64,000 nt of DNA. Source: Tritrichomonas musculus (lineage: Eukaryota; Parabasalia; Tritrichomonadida; Tritrichomonadidae). The stretch is from assembly GCA_039105265.1 (NCBI GenBank), contig JAPFFF010000060.1, positions 248,001-312,000 on the forward strand, given 5' to 3'. A model generated the notes under the pieces. It was not told the origin of the DNA. It saw nothing but the letters and a program-made list of their open reading frames with translations, and made no database searches. Positions 17,888 through 27,100 of this stretch are shown here, piece by piece (positions within the stretch are counted from its first letter, which is position 1; every line of letters starts with the position of its first letter). The translations under genes were made by a program, and so were the position numbers.

Positions 17888-19909
17888 TTACTCATATCCA
17901 GCAGGAATTCCTCTTGCATAATATCTGACTCCATCTTGAACAGACCAAGTCCAGTATGTATCTGAGCATACCCACATTTCTGGTGGTGGAGGAGTCTTTT
18001 TCTCGTATGTTACTAAATCTGCAGAGACATCTGGGAACCAAACCGGATCAGCAGGTTTTGAATGATGAAGAGCATATCCTCGAAACTCTACCGTGACAGT
18101 ATGACTTCCAGTATCGATTCCATCGAAAACATAGCCTGCATTACCTCTTTCTAACTGAAAGTTAATACCAAAGCTTGTATTATCGAAAGGACACATCAAT
18201 AATCTTTTTCCTTCGTCTGGTTCGTTCTTTGCATGATACGTATCTTCACGAGTATCTTTCCTTTGATATTCAATAGATAAAGGTTTTGATATTGACTCGA
18301 CAAATTCTCGGGTTGGCTCAATCATACCATCAAGCTCATTCGCCATAAGCTGATATTGAACAAATCGCCCATCCCATGTATTATCCCAGTCTGTTTCTGG
18401 ATATGTCCTTTTATTTACGATTAACTTGACGTTTCGGTAGTTGATATTTTGGAAAACAGTACAGTCTTCACTATGGAATGGAAACATCATTGTAATGTTC
18501 GTAGCATTCCTCAAAGGAACTGTCTTTGATAAAACAATACTATCATAAGCCGCATGACCTTCAAATTGATGTCTTGTTAATTCTTGAGCAGGAATGATGA
18601 TTGGCTCATTTAACGATTCCATCAAAGCTTGAATAACATCAGGCTTAACTCCAAATCCTGCACAATTTGTCTTGAGCAAAGTGATTTGACAAGCATTTTC
18701 TCTCACCCTCAATGTTGCTGTGGTTAGTTTCCAAATACTCATTGCTTCACCCTGGAATTTGGTCTTTTGCTTCTGCTTCAACATTTTTCCCATCATCGGC
18801 CAGTTTGACCGAATTTTGTGATTTTTCCAGCATCCCATTGACAAGTTGATTTGGCCTTAAAATGTCGGTCCATAGCCAATATCATTCCTCAAAAGGCATC
18901 AAACCTGGAGCTTTATCCTTTCCGACATTGACGTAATGAACATCACTGACGATCAAAGCCTCTTGACCAATTTGAGTAAAACGATGAGGGAGAGGCAAAT
19001 ATTTTGGTACTCCTAATTCTAAACCATCAGCGCCCCAAAATCTTTTGACTTCAGCAACGCACTCAGGAGGAACTTGGCACCAAACTAAGCCATTCAAAGC
19101 AAATTTGACTTCTTCTTCGATTTCTCCCAAAATTCTATTTGGATAAAGCCTCCATGCTTGAAGAACAAGCTGGTCTGTGAATGGAATACATAACTTCATT
19201 TCGATTTTGACATTCTCGACAGGATTGAAATCATCATTTTTCACAAAGTTTTTCCAAGTTCCTCTCTTTTCCTCCGTCGCATCATTATCTGGAATTCGAA
19301 CATAATCCTCTTTATCATTAGTCTTTCATCAGCCGGAGGAGTTCTTGGTTTGAAGAATTTTTCGAGCGGGACATATACACCACAAACATTTGGAGACATC
19401 ATACAGACATCTTCCCAGAGAGCATGAGAATGTGGATTTGCTTTTTTGGCGTCTTTTGGCCTAATACAGTTATAAGCAAAGGATTCTCTGACCATTTCAT
19501 TTTGATGATAATTATCGACTAACCTTCCATCGACCCAGAAAAATGCTTCAGAAATTATTTCGACAGCATCCTTAAATCCAATAAAAAGATAATTTAGATG
19601 ACTAAAATCATCATCAATTGTTATTTTGCCTGATGCTACATTCTCTAAACCAACAGTCAAAAATAGCCTTAATTCAATAAATCCTTTTTCGATTTGAGAT
19701 ATTGTATGAGCAGAATGACTCAAACGTAATTTTGTTTTTGTGTTTAAAGGAACTGGTTCATCTTTGTCATGACAATTTTCTTGGACGATAGAGAAAGTGT
19801 TATCTCCGCTGTTTCTTTGGACTAAATTCCTGAGTTTATCATTAAAAAAGTTCAAAATATCTCCTTCGTCATTTCCACGATTTTGATATTGAGCGTTTGC
19901 GTAAGTCAT
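17888..19909 (-). pseudogene. Second major capsid-like gene copy, broken
   Basis: This is a tandem paralogue of the gene at 16118-17848: the same N-terminal start, the same central segments and the same C-terminal signature, diverged to perhaps half identity. It is broken, with about two breaks, while its neighbour looks whole. The two copies are separated by only 39 bases and have the same direction. The depth of divergence between them suggests an old duplication, with the damage more recent. Confidence 0.7.
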
Positions 19910-19984
19910 ATTTTCTGAGTTAATAAAAAAAATAAAACCAGAAATTTTTTTTACATCAATGAATTTTTTTTACGTCTTGTAAAA

Positions 19985-20275
19985 ATGGCATTTGGATCGT
20001 TCTTTAAGAAAATCAAAGATGGAGTTACAAATTTTGTTCAGAAAGCAAAACCTTGGGTTGATAAAATTGGCTCAGCTGCTTCGACAGCAGGTCATTGGCT
20101 TCAAGAAAATACTTCCGGAATTGGAAAACAAATTGGTGATGGCTTAGTTTGGGCAGGAGATAGAGCACAAGATATCGCAAAACGATTACCTGATGCAAAA
20201 GGCTCTGATAATACAATTCGATATGCCGGAGGAGGAGGAGGGTCGGATAGATTTCTAAAGCCGCAGTTTGAATAA
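19985..20275 (+). CDS. Small amphipathic, glycine-rich virion-like peptide (96 aa)
   Basis: It starts MAFGSFFKKIKDGV after ATTTTTTTTACGTCTTGTAAAA. The first 60 residues form amphipathic helices with spaced aromatic and basic residues (NFVQKAKPWVDKIG), then a Gly run (AGGGGGSDRF) near the C-terminus. Such helices resemble membrane-active minor virion proteins such as adenovirus pVI in character, not by proven homology. It is transcribed away from the capsid genes. Confidence 0.6.
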   Translation: MAFGSFFKKIKDGVTNFVQKAKPWVDKIGSAASTAGHWLQENTSGIGKQIGDGLVWAGDRAQDIAKRLPDAKGSDNTIRYAGGGGGSDRFLKPQFE

Positions 20276-20298
20276 AAAAAAGACTCCCTGATTTGGAG

Positions 20299-20436
20299 TT
20301 AAGCATACATTTTCCTCCAAATATCTTCGTCTAAAGGAGGTTCTTTTTCTGGTATGATTTTCATTATCCGAACACAGAAATTCAAAAACTCAATGATAAC
20401 AAGGCAACCTAACAAACAATTTGTTATAATCGTCAT
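20299..20436 (-). CDS. Tiny single-span membrane peptide (45 aa)
   Basis: A 46-codon frame starting MTIITNCLLGCLVIIEFLNF sits in an otherwise empty gap between two rightward genes, transcribed leftward. The first 24 residues are a clear hydrophobic span; the rest is charged (IPEKEPPLDEDIWRKMYA) with a Pro-rich turn. Signal-anchor peptides of this kind are common among small virion membrane proteins. The stop lies 23 bases from the end of the convergent gene. Evidence is composition and position only. Confidence 0.5.
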   Translation of the reverse strand: MTIITNCLLGCLVIIEFLNFCVRIMKIIPEKEPPLDEDIWRKMYA

Positions 20437-20472
20437 TTTTAAAAAGGAATAAGAACTTTTTATTTTTTTCAA

Positions 20473-20982
20473 ATGTCTGTGAATATTATTGAGCCAATCA
20501 AGAATTTTTTAAAAGAATTTAACACGACAGATGAGTTCAATGCCTTCTACTCTCTTCATAAAGAGGAATTGGATAAACTAACTACTCATAAGCTAAACAA
20601 AATGTATTATGTCAAAGGTTATCGCATTACTAAAATCAAAGGAGTTTTGATGCTAAAAAGATGGGATAATAATAAGAACGAACAAGAAGAGAAAATCAAA
20701 GAGGAAATCAACAATGTATCGACTCGACAAAAGGAAGTCGATGAGTATGTTAGAAATGATTTAAGCAAAAAAGTCGAAACTCTCTCTGCTTCTCAGCAGC
20801 AAATCGACAACATATATGATGAAATAAAAAAATTACAGCTCGAAAATACATCTTGCAAAATCCAAATCGAAAAAAATAAATCGATAATGGAAAAAGAAAT
20901 AGATGATTTAAAAGATGATTTCAAAAAAATAAAAGGAACAATCAACGATATAATAGATTTCTGTAATTCAAAATTAAAATGA
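20473..20982 (+). CDS. Coiled-coil element protein with small N-terminal basic domain (169 aa)
   Basis: It starts MSVNIIEPIKNFLKEF after TTTTTATTTTTTTCAA. Residues 20-70 form a compact basic segment (HKLNKMYYVKGYRITKIKG) that looks like a small DNA-binding or winged-helix-like unit, followed by about 95 residues of coiled coil (EEKIKEEINNVSTRQKEVDEY). A basic head joined to a coiled coil would suit a dimeric DNA-binding protein. No family is certain. Confidence 0.65.
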   Translation: MSVNIIEPIKNFLKEFNTTDEFNAFYSLHKEELDKLTTHKLNKMYYVKGYRITKIKGVLMLKRWDNNKNEQEEKIKEEINNVSTRQKEVDEYVRNDLSKKVETLSASQQQIDNIYDEIKKLQLENTSCKIQIEKNKSIMEKEIDDLKDDFKKIKGTINDIIDFCNSKLK

Positions 20983-21008
20983 AGTATTTATTTATTATTT
21001 TTTTTTTG

Positions 21009-21470
21009 TTAGAGTTCTTCATTATCAGCATGCATCACTCTTGGACGAAATGCTGGAGGAACTTTATTGTAATATTCAGAATAGATAGATGAAGATCTTT
21101 TCTTTGGAGGAATTGGGGTATTTTCTTCTTTTTCTTTTTCTCGTTCGCTTGGAGATGGGATAATCATATCTTGGGAATCATCAACATTTGAGAAAGTCAA
21201 CCATGCTATTTCTTTTGGTTCAGACTGCCTTGTCAAATAATCTTTTGTTAGATCAGACCAAAGATCGATCTCAGTTTGATTTGGATCAACATCTGATTTT
21301 CGAAGAGTTTCTTCAAAAGTTGTCAGACCATTTTTTGGTATGATATCTACCATCTTTCTTACGATCTCTTTCCTGTAGCCGAAATATTCATTTTCTCCAG
21401 CATATTGAATGAATAAGACTTTCTCATTATCATTCAACCATTTTTTGAAGGACGTTGTTGTCTTCATCAT
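21009..21470 (-). CDS. Small element protein (153 aa) behind a duplicated leader
   Basis: I place the start at the ATG at 21470 (MMKTTTSFKKWLNDN). The frame stays open 12 codons further up, but those codons lie in a DNA segment of about 50 bases repeated almost exactly before the next gene (about 21900-21945), which looks like a copied promoter/leader. The product has a small N-terminal domain (VLFIQYAGENEYFGYRKEIV), an acidic Pro/Glu middle and a basic Ser-rich C-terminus. Function unknown. Confidence 0.6.
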   Translation of the reverse strand: MMKTTTSFKKWLNDNEKVLFIQYAGENEYFGYRKEIVRKMVDIIPKNGLTTFEETLRKSDVDPNQTEIDLWSDLTKDYLTRQSEPKEIAWLTFSNVDDSQDMIIPSPSEREKEKEENTPIPPKKRSSSIYSEYYNKVPPAFRPRVMHADNEEL

Positions 21471-21524
21471 TTTTGAAAAATGAACTGACTTATCTGACCA
21501 CATCACTCATGAGTTTTTCTGAGG

Positions 21525-21600
21525 CAGAAATTCTTACTTTTTCTATTGACTCAAACCCTCCCTTTGACTCAAAAAAATCTTGACAAGCCACAAAATTTTA
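21525..21600. promoter_or_regulatory. Leader with GAGGCAGAAATTCTTACTTT motif and TTGACTCAAA repeats
   Basis: Just upstream of the leftward gene at 21470 lies GAGGCAGAAATTCTTACTTT followed by TTGACTCAAA-type units. The first motif matches copies at about 310, 415 and within the 61-bp array at 974-1210, more than 20 kb away. Repetition at unlinked gene starts suggests a regulatory or recombination role. Function is inferred only. Confidence 0.4.
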
Positions 21601-21633
21601 AAAAAAAAGTTTATTGTTTATTAAGTAAATTAT

Positions 21634-21900
21634 CTATTGAGGATCCAAATTTTGTTCTTCCTCTTCTTCTTCCTCTTCTTCTTCTTGTGGTGGTGGTTGT
21701 TGTTGCTCAATTTTTTTTGCCTCAATTTCTTGTTGAAGCTTCTCTCTTTCTTCCCTCATATTTCTTCGTTTGTTTTTGGCAAATTTGAAAACAAGTTTTC
21801 CTTTCTGATCTAAAGGATAATAAAAGGGACGAGGCAAAGTATCGTACTGAACAAGAATCATGCCCCATTTCTGTTTGGCGACAGGGAATGCTTTCATCAT
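21634..21900 (-). CDS. Small element protein (88 aa) with second copy of the leader
   Basis: Start at the ATG at 21900 (MMKAFPVAKQKWGM). As in the previous gene, about 12 open codons upstream lie in the copied leader. The product has a short beta-like start (ILVQYDTLPRPFYYPLD), a basic helix (KNKRRNMREEREKLQ) and a Gln/Pro/Glu tail. It may be a shortened paralogue of the gene to its left or only share its leader; the bodies do not clearly align. Confidence 0.5.
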   Translation of the reverse strand: MMKAFPVAKQKWGMILVQYDTLPRPFYYPLDQKGKLVFKFAKNKRRNMREEREKLQQEIEAKKIEQQQPPPQEEEEEEEEEEQNLDPQ

Positions 21901-21953
21901 TTTTGAAAAATGAACTGACTTATCTGACCACATCACTCATGAGTTTTTTCTTT

Positions 21954-22048
21954 TGACTCAAAAAACTCCCTTTGACTCAAAAAACTCCCTTTGACTCAAA
22001 AAACTCCCTTTGACTCAAAAAACTCCCTTTGACTCAAAAAAATTCAAA
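21954..22048 (-). repeat. Tandem 19-bp repeat, about five copies
   Basis: The unit TTTGACTCAAAAAACTCCC is repeated head to tail between two leftward genes, in the promoter position of the gene at 21634-21900. A looser version (TTGACTCAAACCCTCCCTTT) lies at about 21545-21580. Each unit contains TGACTCA, the palindromic core bound by AP-1/GCN4-type bZIP factors. That resemblance may be coincidence. Confidence 0.85.
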
Positions 22049-22069
22049 AATTTAAAAAAAAAGAATTGT

Positions 22070-22354
22070 TTATTTATTTATGTTTTTCTTATCACTTTTT
22101 ATCAACTTCCTTTCCTCAGGAGGAATTGGAGGATTTCTTTCATCTTCATCATCGTATTCTTTTAATTTTTTCCTCATATATTCAATTTCGTCTTTTGAGA
22201 AAGTTGTTGTATGAAAGATTTCTTCCGGAGTTGGAATTTCTTCTTCTTCGTCATCATCAGATTCTTGAAGCCATCTTAGATATTCTGCTTGATTGGAAAT
22301 ACTAACTGTTTGATATCTCCAGTCATGGCTTTTTTGCTTGTTGTTCTTTGACAT
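22070..22354 (-). CDS. Small acidic element protein (94 aa)
   Basis: Start placed at MSKNNKQKSHDWRYQ (22354). The frame is open further upstream, but that part contains GATAAATCAGTTCATT, the same leader found before the two neighbouring small genes, ending directly at this ATG. The product is acidic (QESDDDEEEEIPTPEE) with a short helix (DEIEYMRKKLKEYD). Function unknown. It lies 55 bases downstream of the ATPase gene in the same direction. Confidence 0.55.
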   Translation of the reverse strand: MSKNNKQKSHDWRYQTVSISNQAEYLRWLQESDDDEEEEIPTPEEIFHTTTFSKDEIEYMRKKLKEYDDEDERNPPIPPEERKLIKSDKKNINK

Positions 22355-22409
22355 AATGAACTGATTTATCAAAAAAATTTGACAAATGAACTTGACACGG
22401 CACAAAATT

Positions 22410-23321
22410 TTACTTTTTAATATATGTTATTCCTCCGTCAGTACATTGAACTATCAAAATAGGATGGTCATCAGGATTTTGATTTTTAATTTTATTGACT
22501 TCATTATATTTTTCAAAAAATTCATCCCAATCTAAGTTCGAAGCAGATTGTCCATAAATATATCGAATTTGTTGTTTGTTGAATCCAGGGAAGAGATATA
22601 AAGTTGTAATCTCATTTTTGATATGAGGTTTGATACCTTTCCAACCTTGAATCAATAAGAAAAACGATACATTGTTGTGTCGACATCTTCGTAATAACTG
22701 ACTGAAAAATGATTCTTCGGACGAAAATAATTTTGAATTACTGATATCGTCAAACAAGAAAATGGTATGTAAAAATTTCTTTTCGAAATTCTCGACATGC
22801 AAAACATCAAACAAATCTTCTTTTTGTTCTTCCGATACTTCATTTTTTGTTCTCTCTCTTCGAATACGATAATATAAACTTTTAGCTGTTAAAATTTCAT
22901 CGATACAATCTTCAGCATCATCTTCAGCTACTAAAACAATTGGCATTTCTATCATATTTTTTAAAGTTTGCCAGCTCTTATCATTTTCTTCTCCATCCTT
23001 AGTTATATAAACTAATAAATGGTGAGTGCCCATATAACCTATTTTTATAATCTCTTCGAGGGCTGTGACGGTTTTTCCAAGGCTTTGTTTTCCGACAATA
23101 ACATTGACAGAATTATATTTTGTAATAATATCTTGATGTATTGGAGCTATCATAATATCTTTATTATCGACTTGTTTAGCTTTTAATTTTGCTTGTATTT
23201 TTTTCTTAATATCATGATTAAAATCTTTATCTTCGTCATCTACTCGACGTAATTTCTCTTCAAGAGTTAATTGTTTTGGTTCAGAATCAGAATCAGAGTA
23301 ATAATCATCATCACTAGACAT
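22410..23321 (-). CDS. A32/FtsK-HerA-type genome-packaging ATPase (303 aa)
   Basis: Seen: a P-loop VIVGKQSLGKTV near residue 77, a Walker B strand TIFLFDDIS near residue 190, and downstream LLRRCRHNNVSFFLLIQGWK, the Arg/His/Gln sensor region typical of A32-like ATPases of nucleocytoplasmic large DNA viruses and Polintons. The N-terminus is acidic and Ser-rich. Known role: powering DNA entry into the capsid. The length is usual for the family. It is the best-supported hallmark gene in the element. Confidence 0.88.
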   Translation of the reverse strand: MSSDDDYYSDSDSEPKQLTLEEKLRRVDDEDKDFNHDIKKKIQAKLKAKQVDNKDIMIAPIHQDIITKYNSVNVIVGKQSLGKTVTALEEIIKIGYMGTHHLLVYITKDGEENDKSWQTLKNMIEMPIVLVAEDDAEDCIDEILTAKSLYYRIRRERTKNEVSEEQKEDLFDVLHVENFEKKFLHTIFLFDDISNSKLFSSEESFFSQLLRRCRHNNVSFFLLIQGWKGIKPHIKNEITTLYLFPGFNKQQIRYIYGQSASNLDWDEFFEKYNEVNKIKNQNPDDHPILIVQCTDGGITYIKK

Positions 23322-23357
23322 TTTTTCTTTGATTACAAAAAAATATTTTTATTTTAT

Positions 23358-24011
23358 TTATTCTTCTGTTTTGTCATCTTCTTTTTTGTCTTTTGATTCA
23401 TCATCATCATCATCATTTTTAAAGCCTTTTGCTGCTTCTCTTATTGCATAACATAAAATTTTTGTAATATCTTCTCTAAAATGTTCTTGATCATCTAATT
23501 CTCCTTCCTTACTTTCATCGATGATATTGTCAACGATAATTTGATATTCTAATTGAATATTCTTTTTGTTTCGTAATTTAGTTTGTTCTTCTTCAGTATT
23601 ACAACCATATTTCTTATATAATTGTTTCAAAACCATTTCTTCCCAGACAATAGGATAGGCTTTATTTAGAAGTCTCATTTTATCGACAGGGATTAAGTCA
23701 GAGAAATCTGTTTCTGCTAAGGCTTGTTCTGTAGATTTTGACAAGACATATTTCTTAAATTTGTTCAAGGCAGATAATTTTCTTCCACTTTTTTCTTTTG
23801 ATAATTCTTGAACCATTTTTCTTAATTCAGCAACTTCTCCATTATCTTGATGTTTAACAATATCTTGAGCTTCTGCTACTACCTGGACAGGGGATGCTGA
23901 GACCGTTCTTTTGACTGAGCGACGAGGTCTTGGCGGTAAATTAGCTTGTTGTGTTGTTGATTCTTCTGTTGTCGTTTTACGTCTTAAGCTTCTTGTTGTC
24001 ATATTTGACAT
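23358..24011 (-). CDS. Basic-headed element protein, possible core protein (217 aa)
   Basis: I favour the ATG at 24011 (MSNMTTRSLRRKTTT), behind a T-rich spacer. An earlier in-frame ATG at 24074 would add 21 residues. Residues 1-50 are Arg/Thr/Ser/Pro-rich (LPPRPRRSVKRTVSAS), suggesting nucleic-acid binding; the middle is a helical domain (ALNKFKKYVLSKSTEQ); the tail is Asp/Lys/Glu-rich. Next to the ATPase and the tiny Arg-rich peptide, a DNA-core role is plausible but unproven. Confidence 0.6.
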   Translation of the reverse strand: MSNMTTRSLRRKTTTEESTTQQANLPPRPRRSVKRTVSASPVQVVAEAQDIVKHQDNGEVAELRKMVQELSKEKSGRKLSALNKFKKYVLSKSTEQALAETDFSDLIPVDKMRLLNKAYPIVWEEMVLKQLYKKYGCNTEEEQTKLRNKKNIQLEYQIIVDNIIDESKEGELDDQEHFREDITKILCYAIREAAKGFKNDDDDDESKDKKEDDKTEE

Positions 24012-24088
24012 AAAAGAAAAAAGTTCAAAATAATTTTTCTTTTTCGAGTTTTGAGCATAATTTCTATTATGCATTATATTTTTGGGTT

Positions 24089-24151
24089 TTAGCGTCTACG
24101 ACGACTAGTAGTTGATCTACGGCGACTTGAGCTTTTTCTTCTGGCTGGCAT
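24089..24151 (-). CDS. Tiny arginine/serine-rich peptide, protamine- or mu-like (20 aa)
   Basis: A 21-codon frame (start MPARRKSSS, end RRRR then TAA) lies alone in the gap between two leftward genes. Of 20 residues, nine are Arg, one Lys, five Ser and two Thr. It has the T-run upstream motif (TTATTTTTTTATCTCC) about 20 bases before its ATG, as real genes in this element do. The spacer is GC-richer than other spacers, arguing that it codes. Composition matches DNA-condensing peptides such as protamines and adenovirus mu (pX). Homology cannot be shown at this length. Confidence 0.55.
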   Translation of the reverse strand: MPARRKSSSRRRSTTSRRRR

Positions 24152-24190
24152 GTTTTTATTTCCTTGGAGATAAAAAAATAAAAATCGATT

Positions 24191-27100
24191 TTAAATTTTC
24201 ATCAACGCCCTTAATTCAGGATTTTCTAAAATACTAACAGGAATATTATTTGTTTGAATAGGAGGTTGATAAGATTGTTGAGAGATAGATATTGGATTAT
24301 TCTTTTTTTGTAATCTCATTGGAGCATTCTTTAATTTATTTTGTTTTCTGATTTCTAATAATTTCCTATCAACTTCTTGTTTTGATACATTTCGATTTGG
24401 AATAAAAGTTTCTCTCTTTTCAGGTATTCGAGGAGGTAAAGTAGGAGTTGGCATCTCAAATGAATCACTTAAAGATGGTCCAATATCTACTTCAATAGGC
24501 TTTATAACAGGATTTATTTTCTTTAATTCAATAGGAGTCTCTTTAATTTTTTCTTCTCGTAATGGAGCATTATTTCGAGCTCTTTTAGGTAATTTTTTAT
24601 TTCCTTTCTTTGTCTTGATAGTAACCTTTTTATCTCTAGGAATAGGTAATAAATCACTCTTTTTTCTGGATGTTTTAGGCATTTTAAAAATCGATAAATT
24701 GATTTCTGTATCTTTTTTGTTTGATAATGACTCTATTTTCTCGATTGGATTATTATCTTTTGTGATAATTGTCGGAGAAGTTAATGGTTTGATTTCTGGG
24801 AATTTGAAATCTGGAGTTGTAGATATTTTTTTTGGATTCATGATTTGATCTTTTAATGATGGTTCAGGCTTTTTTTCATCCCATTTTTCTGTCTTTAATC
24901 TATTTACTCTATCTTTATCCATCATCCATTTTCGTATCGAAACAGGAGGTTCAAAATCATTATGAGGTCTTAAAGGTTTTGTAAAATCAAAATTTAATTT
25001 ATTATCTGATTTGTTTGAATCAAATAATGATGAAGTAGGTTTTGAAGAAAATAAGGAATCAGTTTCTGATTTTAAAGTAGTAGTATTTCCAGTAGAAAAT
25101 CCTGTTAATCTTAAAGGAGCATTCCCTCTTGTTAAATCTCCAACTCCACTTTTTGTTGTTTCTGAACCAGGTCTTGTTGATGTCGTTGATGTTGATGAAG
25201 TTGTTGATGATGAAGTTAAAGGATTTGTTTGTTTTGAAGCCATAAATCCATATCTTAAGGGAGTTCCTTGAGTTCCGCCTATTGTCGTTCCTGAATTCCA
25301 TCCACTTCCTATAGCATTAGTATTTCGAAGACCTGCATTTTGCATTTCTTTTTGTCTACTTCTTTCGTTTAAATCTCTTAATTCTTCCTCTACTGCAGAT
25401 TTAGCAGTTTCAAAATCCATTCCTCTAAAATGATCAACTCCTAGAGATGACATACCTAATTTGCTTCTCATTCTATTTATATCTGCTATCTTTGGATTCA
25501 TATATTGTCTTTCTGTTTTGACTTTAGCATCTTGTTCTTGGAATTTCTTCAATAAAGCAGAGAATTGTTGATATTGTTGAGTCAAATTTTGTTCTAAGGA
25601 TGTTATATCAGAAGATTGAGCAATAACTCTTTTATATTGAAAAGATTCTTCATTTAACTCTAATGATGTAGGTATTTCATATTTCATTGTCTTAATTTGT
25701 CTAATAATTTTTCGGATAGCTGATAAATATTTCTCTATTCGAAGGAAGTTTTCAGCATCTGATATTTTTGGATAAATTTTTAAAACCTGATCCATTGTAT
25801 AACTCTGTTCTGCCAAAGAATTATAAGAAGCCAAAATCTCTTTGAAATATTCATCTCTATCTTTTTCGAAAGCTTCTTGAATCTTTGGAATTGCAGCTTT
25901 GATTGTTGTTATATTGATATTTGGGTTTTTCTCTCCATCGACAGGAAAATAATTCTCATAAATAAAATCAAGCTCTTTTTCTTCTTTCCCACTTTTCTTC
26001 AAAATATAATTCCAGTCAAATACTAACGGCATAATTTTGACATTAAAATAAGCAGACATCCAGTCATTTTCTTCATTACATAGTTCATCTAAATTATTTG
26101 GTGTAATATTTTTACCAAATTTATTGTTAAATTTATCTAAATCCTCTAATATCATATAAATAATTTTGATATCTTCTTCTGAATTTGCATATTTTTTTAA
26201 TTGTTCATTTGTTATCTTATTAGACATCAAAGAATGTTGTTTTGCAGTTTTATCGACTTTATCATCAAAACCATTTAAAAATTCATTCATATCGTCTATT
26301 TCTCTCCGAAGCTGTTCTTCATCTAACTTTGATAATTTGTTATCTTGTTTGATAGGTTTTGCTTTTTTCCCTTTTGCTTTTGCATATTGCATAACAGTAA
26401 TATTATCTTCTAGAAATTGTTTTGCATCTTCTATTGAAAAATTATGTTGTCTTAATAAAGTATCCATCGTCAAATTTGTTTTCGCTAATTCATTATATTC
26501 TTCCCTTGGAATTTCTAAAACCATATAAGCTTTTGCTTCATAAGCATTATCAAAATCTCTTGAAACTTCATCTAAAGACTTCCATTTTTCTAAAGTAGAA
26601 TCATCTTGAGAATTCTCATTATATTCTTCAAATATTTTATCAAGTTCAGGATAATTTATTTTGACGGCCTCAAGTAAATAATTTTTTAATTTTGAACCTT
26701 TCAAACTTCGATAAGTATAAGTATTAACATCATCAACATTCTTAATTTGTTTATTACCGCTTATTTGATTCATTTTTAGGATTAATTCCATTAAAGAAAT
26801 ATGTAATTCTGTATCTTTAACATCGACATATTTTCTTCTTATCTCATCCTTTTCATTTATCTCAACAGCAAGATCTTCTAATCTTTGATTTAAATCTTGA
26901 TTTGACGAGACTTGTTCTGATCTTTCTTTTGCATTTTGAATGTCCTTTATTAAAGATGATATTAGAGATGGGAAATTTGTATTAAAAGATATTTTTGAAG
27001 AATCTAATGGTTTCGTAGGATAAAAGGAATTTCGATAAAATAATAACAATTCTGCATATGCCTTATTTGCTTTTGGATAAGGTTCTTTACTATTAGGCCA

